NCBI GenBank assembly: GCA_900552845.1
Contig: USBC01000050.1
Span: 1 to 10,753 of the forward strand
Direction: 5' to 3'
DNA length: 10,753 nt
From: an uncultured Oscillospiraceae bacterium
GTDB lineage: Bacteria; Bacillota; Clostridia; Oscillospirales; Ruminococcaceae
A program made the translations under genes and the position numbers. Every line of letters starts with the position of its first letter. Position 1 is the first letter of the stretch. Below are positions 7,635 through 10,753 of this stretch, in pieces. The notes below the pieces were generated by a model that was given only the letters and a program-made list of their open reading frames with translations, was not told the origin of the DNA and searched no databases.

Positions 7635-8192
7635 TTACAAAAGGTTGAACGCTCTGTAATAATGTCCGTCAAGAAATTTGCCAAACAGTCCAAGGTCCTG
7701 CCCGTTGAACGAGCCCGGGTAGAACATCACAATAGGAATATCTGCAAAAAGGTGCTGCATACTGTCCAGCATCTTGTGGGAACGCATAAACGGATAAATC
7801 TTTCCGACCCCGGTAAGGAAAAGCACATCCCCGTATTCATGGGGCTCATACTTCATATATTCCAGCAATGCCTCCGGCGTGGCGATCTTTTGAAGCTGGT
7901 CGAGCAGATAGTCCTTTCCCCGTCGTTCCTCCAGCGCATCTACGGACTTCAGAACCCGTTTATCATCCAGAAGCTTCAGGAAAATCTCATAGAGATCGCA
8001 CTCCTTGATGTGATACGGTGTTCCTTTTTCCTCCTTTAGCCGAGCAATAAAATCTCGGACAATGATCTCATCAGCCGGATCGTAACAAAAAACATGGATG
8101 CCGACTTCATTACTCAAGCCCTTGTTGGCAAGGAAACTTGGGTCAGATATCCTGTCCCGAATTCGGTCCAATTCCTGCTTTATATTCCCCAT
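7635..8192 (-). CDS. brxB: BREX protein BrxB (DUF1788)
   Basis: BrxB is a small conserved subunit of type 1 BREX of unknown biochemical role, required in systems that have been tested. The 185-residue protein shows the DUF1788 pattern: an N-terminal helical segment (IKQELDRIRDRIS), a central KGLSNEVGIHVFCYDP stretch, and a C-terminal part with DVLFLTGVGKIYPFMRSH and IPIVMFYPGSFNGQ followed by LFGKF and YYRAFNLL. The last features are typical of the family, whose ends commonly read Y-R-A-F-x-L. Length is normal. The ATG at 8192 follows a GGGGG-rich ribosome site directly after the brxA stop. The gap to brxA is 12 bases and to brxC 24 bases, so it is an internal operon gene. Confidence 0.94.
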   Translation of the reverse strand: MGNIKQELDRIRDRISDPSFLANKGLSNEVGIHVFCYDPADEIIVRDFIARLKEEKGTPYHIKECDLYEIFLKLLDDKRVLKSVDALEERRGKDYLLDQLQKIATPEALLEYMKYEPHEYGDVLFLTGVGKIYPFMRSHKMLDSMQHLFADIPIVMFYPGSFNGQDLGLFGKFLDGHYYRAFNLL

Positions 8193-8204
8193 ACCGCTGC
8201 CCCC

Positions 8205-8810
8205 TTATCTAAAGCAATTAAACGCCGCCAGTGCTTCTGTATCGTTGTTGGCACGAATGCCTTCCTCCAGCTCATCGCACAAAAACAGCGGATTCAGCCG
8301 ATCTGATTTAACGGTGTCAAGCATCTGCGCTTCGACCAATACCTTGGTCAATACCTGCTTAATTTTACTGATCGTTAATTCGCTCCATCCTGCTACATCA
8401 TCATTTTGCTCCTGGAGGTGGGAGAAGAAAGCATTCACATCCTTTCGTGTAAAGGAAAAATCCTGATTCTTGTACTTTTCCCCTATCACCCCAACCATAA
8501 AATCCCACACCAGCCGATTGTATCGCATCATCGCATACAAGTTGATCTGCTTTGCGATTGCAATGGGTGCTGCAGAAAGCTCCCACCGAAGGGCATCATT
8601 ATCCAATGCGTCCAACCGCTTGTAACAGCTGCGAACCATCCGGGAAACCAGCCGTTCGGTGGGGTACTGAAATAGATTATTCTCCTTAATCTCCTCGATA
8701 GCCGCCTCAACCGGAACGCCGTCAAGGTAGTATTTCGATGCTATGCGGATCTCATAAAAGAGAAACTGTTCCGCCGTAATGGTTCCACTGTATACCTGTG
8801 ATCGCTCCAT
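8205..8810 (-). CDS. brxA: BREX protein BrxA (DUF1819), first gene of the operon
   Basis: BrxA is a small DUF1819 protein with a NusB-like fold reported in the family; it binds nucleic acid and its exact job in BREX is unsettled. The 201-residue sequence carries the family marks: an N-terminal SGTITAEQFLFYEIRIASKY segment, a middle EQINLY/RYN-type helix (AKQINLYAMMRYNRLVWDF, residues 87-104), the FFSHLQEQ and WSELTISKIKQVL motif (about 128-154), and an AFNCF end. The length is typical for DUF1819. Start ATG 8810 has GGAG at 8817-8820, six bases upstream. As in other type 1 systems it heads the operon, with its own promoter at 8875-8904. No BrxR-type regulator gene is adjacent; the gene upstream is an unrelated 236-residue protein. 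Confidence 0.94.
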   Translation of the reverse strand: MERSQVYSGTITAEQFLFYEIRIASKYYLDGVPVEAAIEEIKENNLFQYPTERLVSRMVRSCYKRLDALDNDALRWELSAAPIAIAKQINLYAMMRYNRLVWDFMVGVIGEKYKNQDFSFTRKDVNAFFSHLQEQNDDVAGWSELTISKIKQVLTKVLVEAQMLDTVKSDRLNPLFLCDELEEGIRANNDTEALAAFNCFR

Positions 8811-8827
8811 ATATTTCTCCGTTCAAC

Positions 8828-8840
8828 GCAAGCTCCTTGC
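8828..8840 (-). promoter_or_regulatory. Small hairpin in the leader of brxA
   Basis: GCAAG-CTC-CTTGC forms a perfect 5-bp inverted repeat with a three-base loop, about 30-40 bases into the predicted transcript and 18 bases before the brxA start. On the RNA strand its loop side contains AAGGAG, which would be partly hidden in the stem. It may be a leader element or a protein site, or chance. Confidence 0.35.
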
Positions 8841-8874
8841 TCATTTGACCATTAGATACAAATTCACATAATAC

Positions 8875-8904
8875 ACTATACCACAAATTTTGATATATTG
8901 CCAA
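8875..8904 (-). promoter_or_regulatory. Sigma-A-like promoter of the BREX operon
   Basis: On the minus strand TTGGCA (8899-8904) and TATAGT (8875-8880) are separated by 18 bases. Five of six -35 bases (TTGACA) and five of six -10 bases (TATAAT) match consensus. Transcription would begin near 8868, giving a leader of about 58 bases before brxA. A 14-base imperfect palindrome (CGAC...GTCG, 8911-8924) lies just upstream of the -35 and could be an operator. Confidence 0.7.
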
Positions 8905-8952
8905 TATTTACGACGAAATTGTCGCTTACCTATGCTCAGATTTTGCTGGGAA

Positions 8953-9663
8953 CTAAGGCTTTATCCACCGACAGAACCCGGGCAGTTTACCTTCACTCTC
9001 ACCGCAGATGCTCTCGAAAAAGCCCACATGCTTTTTGTGGGAGAAAATAAAGTAAAACCGGTTTGTGAATTGCGGGAATTCCAGCAGAAATACGGCGTCG
9101 GCATGTAGGTAGTTTTGCTGGAATTTCATGATGGCGTCAATACAGCGGGCTTTGGAGGTCATTTGCGGGCGGTGCTGATATAGAATGACATTTTGTCCTC
9201 TGTCATAGTAATCTCTTAACTCGTCCCACCGCACATGCTTCTCTGTCGCGGAATGATTCAGGTGCATTCTCTCCGTTTCCAGACCATTGTCGGGGTCAAG
9301 AAATACCGTATCGCAGCCGGCGGTTTTCGTCAGCGCATTTTGGTGCCATGCAGACCTGTCCGTGCCCGGCATTACGGAGTAAAGTGCCGCGGGGAAGAGA
9401 TCAGCCTGCTCGATACGATCAACCGAACGGTTTTTCTCAACCATCACGATTTGATACAAGGCATCGAATAGGGCAGGATCAAATGCGCGGTATTTCTCCG
9501 GCTTTTCCAGATAGCCGATGTACTTACCGTCATCCTCCTTTTGGGTCACCGGTGGTTTGACCATGTACCAGTTGACGGCAAGGATATGTGCTTTATTGCC
9601 GATCATGCGCAGCAGACCGTATTTGCCATAGTCGCCGATATCCCCAACATAGTTATCCTGCAT
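8953..9663 (-). CDS. Conserved protein of unknown function with VGDIGDYGKYGLLR and DPDNG motifs
   Basis: This 236-residue soluble protein belongs to a family I recognise by pattern but cannot name. Marks are NYVGDIGDYGKYGLLRM at residues 4-20, a YIGYL segment near 48-52, FDPALFD at 61-67, the block DTVFLDPDNGLETERM at 118-133, and LYQHR near 161-165. The hydrophobic strand ending in D-P-D-N-G is likely an acidic active or ligand site. It is faintly like the F-x-D-P-F-G motif of three-Cys-motif partner proteins, but this is speculative. The start is ATG 9663, not the ATG six bases earlier, because GGAGG (9671-9675) is then seven bases away; the earlier ATG would be one base from it. It has its own promoter and lies 142 bases upstream of brxA on the same strand. 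Confidence 0.8.
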   Translation of the reverse strand: MQDNYVGDIGDYGKYGLLRMIGNKAHILAVNWYMVKPPVTQKEDDGKYIGYLEKPEKYRAFDPALFDALYQIVMVEKNRSVDRIEQADLFPAALYSVMPGTDRSAWHQNALTKTAGCDTVFLDPDNGLETERMHLNHSATEKHVRWDELRDYYDRGQNVILYQHRPQMTSKARCIDAIMKFQQNYLHADAVFLLEFPQFTNRFYFIFSHKKHVGFFESICGESEGKLPGFCRWIKP

Positions 9664-9710
9664 CTTCATTCCTCCAGTCTTTTCAAAGCAGGGTGTTCAT
9701 CGTTTGCTTT

Positions 9711-9729
9711 ACTATGATTATATCATAGT
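9711..9729 (-). promoter_or_regulatory. Palindromic operator overlapping an extended -10 promoter
   Basis: ACTATGAT-TAT-ATCATAGT is a perfect inverted repeat with 8-bp arms and a three-base centre. On the minus strand it contains TGATATAAT, a consensus extended -10 (TGnTATAAT) at 9717-9725. A repressor bound here would block the promoter of the 236-residue gene starting at 9663. The -35 is weak (GTTTAC at 15-base spacing), as is usual for extended -10 promoters. The repeat is not followed by a T-run on the minus strand, so it is unlikely to be a terminator for the upstream SWIM gene. Confidence 0.65.
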
Positions 9730-9730
9730 T

Positions 9731-10546
9731 TTACAGCGTAAACTTTCCCGTCGCTCTCGCGTCGACCGCATAGGCAAACAGATCACCCTTGAGGACGGCG
9801 GCAAAATAGTCATTGCGGTGCCATTCATCGGAATAGTGCTTTTCGATGAGTTCCAGTGTTTCACGCAGCTGGAGCATCGCGGCGACCTCGTGTTTGCAGC
9901 AGCCGCTGCAAAAGCAAGAGCAGGTCAATCTGCTGATCTCACCATCGCAGTATTTAAACTCGACCTCATAGAATTTGCTTCCTTCGACGATGGCATAGCC
10001 TTTGGTACCGTCAACGCAGAGATACTTGACCTTGTTGCAGTTATAAAGTTCATAGCCGCGTGTGCCGATTTCACTGCTGGCACCCATGCCGGATAGATCG
10101 TTTAATGGGAAAGAGGTATTATCACTGCCGCAGATGAATTCATCGTCCGTTGCTGGTGCATTGTACCACGTAAGCACCTTGCTGCGTGGCAATGTCTCCC
10201 TGTCAAAAGTCACGAAGTGCGACCCCGCAATGAAAAATCGTCCGTGAACTGTTGTGTCGACCATACATATCACACGCTTGTAGTCTGCTATTTTGATCTT
10301 AAAGTTATAGTTGACCTCGATGACGCGCCCGCGCAGCCCAGCCAGCTTGCCGTCCACATAAACCAGATCACCGCAATGCAGATCAAATTGGTCGTTATAG
10401 TATGCCAGCGTCATGTTGCGTGCCGCAAAGTAAACTCGCACTACTGATTTGCGGGGTGCAACTTGCGTTTTAGGCACATGGGAACCTATTTCGGGGGCTT
10501 TTTTCTCACAGCAGCCCGCCGTGTTAAATCCGATTTTAAATGCCAT
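9731..10546 (-). CDS. SWIM zinc-finger protein
   Basis: This is a 271-residue protein. A SWIM zinc-binding motif, C-x-C-x(5)-C-x-H, is visible as Cys209, Cys211, Cys217 and His219 in LTCSCFCSGCCKHEV; such motifs bind DNA or proteins. The segment before it (KYLCVDGTKGYAIVEGSKFY) is the usual beta-rich lead-in of SWIM proteins. The N-terminal half, about residues 35-115, forms a conserved block (VRVYFAARN, YYNDQFDLHCGDLVYVDGKL, LRGRVIEVNYNFKIKIADYKR, then AGSHFVTFDRETLP) that I associate with clostridial SWIM proteins, function unknown. Cys12 and Cys13 near the start may be another metal site. ATG 10546 follows GGGAGGGAG. The gene precedes the 236-residue protein by 67 bases, and the palindromic promoter between them suggests separate control. 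Confidence 0.82.
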   Translation of the reverse strand: MAFKIGFNTAGCCEKKAPEIGSHVPKTQVAPRKSVVRVYFAARNMTLAYYNDQFDLHCGDLVYVDGKLAGLRGRVIEVNYNFKIKIADYKRVICMVDTTVHGRFFIAGSHFVTFDRETLPRSKVLTWYNAPATDDEFICGSDNTSFPLNDLSGMGASSEIGTRGYELYNCNKVKYLCVDGTKGYAIVEGSKFYEVEFKYCDGEISRLTCSCFCSGCCKHEVAAMLQLRETLELIEKHYSDEWHRNDYFAAVLKGDLFAYAVDARATGKFTL

Positions 10547-10598
10547 AATGTCTCCCTCCCTATAAAAATATCGCTTGGTTTTTTGTTTTTACAGCCCT

Positions 10599-10604
10599 AT
10601 TATA
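10599..10604 (-). promoter_or_regulatory. Likely -10 element of the SWIM gene
   Basis: A perfect TATAAT lies on the minus strand about 50 bases before the SWIM start codon. No good -35 stands at 16-18 bases, so the promoter may depend on an activator or be weak. Confidence 0.45.
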
Positions 10605-10606
10605 AT

Positions 10607-10635
10607 ATAAAGTCTGTCCCATAGTACGGACTTAT
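10607..10635. promoter_or_regulatory. Imperfect inverted repeat over the -35 region of the SWIM gene
   Basis: ATAAAGTC (10607-10614) and GACTTAT (10629-10635) are inverted copies differing by one extra A, directly upstream of the TATAAT. The position fits an operator. The remainder up to the right edge (10636-10753) shows a 5-bp inverted repeat (GCAGC...GCTGC, 10696-10711) and no gene I can support. Confidence 0.35.
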
Positions 10636-10753
10636 CCCTGACGCGCCCCCTGTCGGGTAGATTTTCTTTGTGGACACCTGTTATGTAGCATAAGAGCAGC
10701 TATCAGGCTGCATGGGAATTGCGCATTTGATATTTCCCTGCCCTGTGCGTATA

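Noticed and set aside
8764..8826. 20-codon leader peptide starting at a TTG before brxA
   Set aside because: The rare start, overlap with brxA and lack of any telling composition make it unconvincing. It is kept only as part of the hairpin remark.
10636..10672. Possible plus-strand terminator (CCTGAC...GTCGGG then a T-rich stretch)
   Set aside because: The stem has a mismatch or wobble, the T-run is interrupted, and no plus-strand gene precedes it.
10632..10751. 39-codon open minus-strand stretch at the right edge, possibly the end of another gene
   Set aside because: It is short and unrecognised, and all three minus frames here stay open for 16 or more codons. A real gene tail cannot be told from chance.

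Overview
The window looks like an accessory (defence-island) segment of a low-to-mid GC Firmicute, most likely a gut clostridium of the Oscillospiraceae/Lachnospiraceae kind. This rests on strong AGGAGG-type ribosome sites, the style of the proteins and the neighbouring SWIM zinc-finger gene. Species cannot be read from the sequence. Every gene I accept lies on the minus strand, so the locus reads from high to low coordinates.

From 10546 down to 8953 are two accessory genes: a 271-residue SWIM zinc-finger protein, and a 236-residue conserved protein of unknown function whose extended -10 promoter sits inside a perfect 8+3+8 palindrome (9711-9729). A sigma-A-like promoter (8875-8904) then starts a tight operon that is clearly the front half of a type 1 BREX phage-defence system: brxA (DUF1819), brxB (DUF1788), brxC (large P-loop ATPase) and pglX (adenine-specific DNA methyltransferase). 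Gaps are only 12-24 bases, and stop codons touch or overlap the next ribosome site.

The operon then departs from the standard layout. PglX ends after 851 residues, roughly 300 or more short of the usual ~1,200, at a motif that normally lies inside the protein. Base composition drops sharply inside pglX at about 2580, just after the NPPY catalytic motif. Ten bases after the early stop comes a 371-residue gene with a full set of HD-superfamily metal-ligand residues, where pglZ would be expected. Neither pglZ nor brxL is in the window. I read this as a mosaic BREX locus in which the target-recognition half of pglX and everything downstream come from a different, AT-rich source. It may be a decayed system, a switched (phase-variable) pglX state, or a variant BREX with an HD hydrolase as partner.

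Below the HD gene is a 308-base stretch without an intact gene. It contains a seven-copy array of AAG-centred motifs in exact 11-bp register (218-290) and traces of a frameshifted reading frame. The left edge holds the first 28 codons of another minus-strand gene with a good ribosome site.

If functional, PglX would methylate host DNA, BrxC would supply ATPase function, BrxA and BrxB would be accessory subunits, and the HD protein would be the only candidate hydrolase present.
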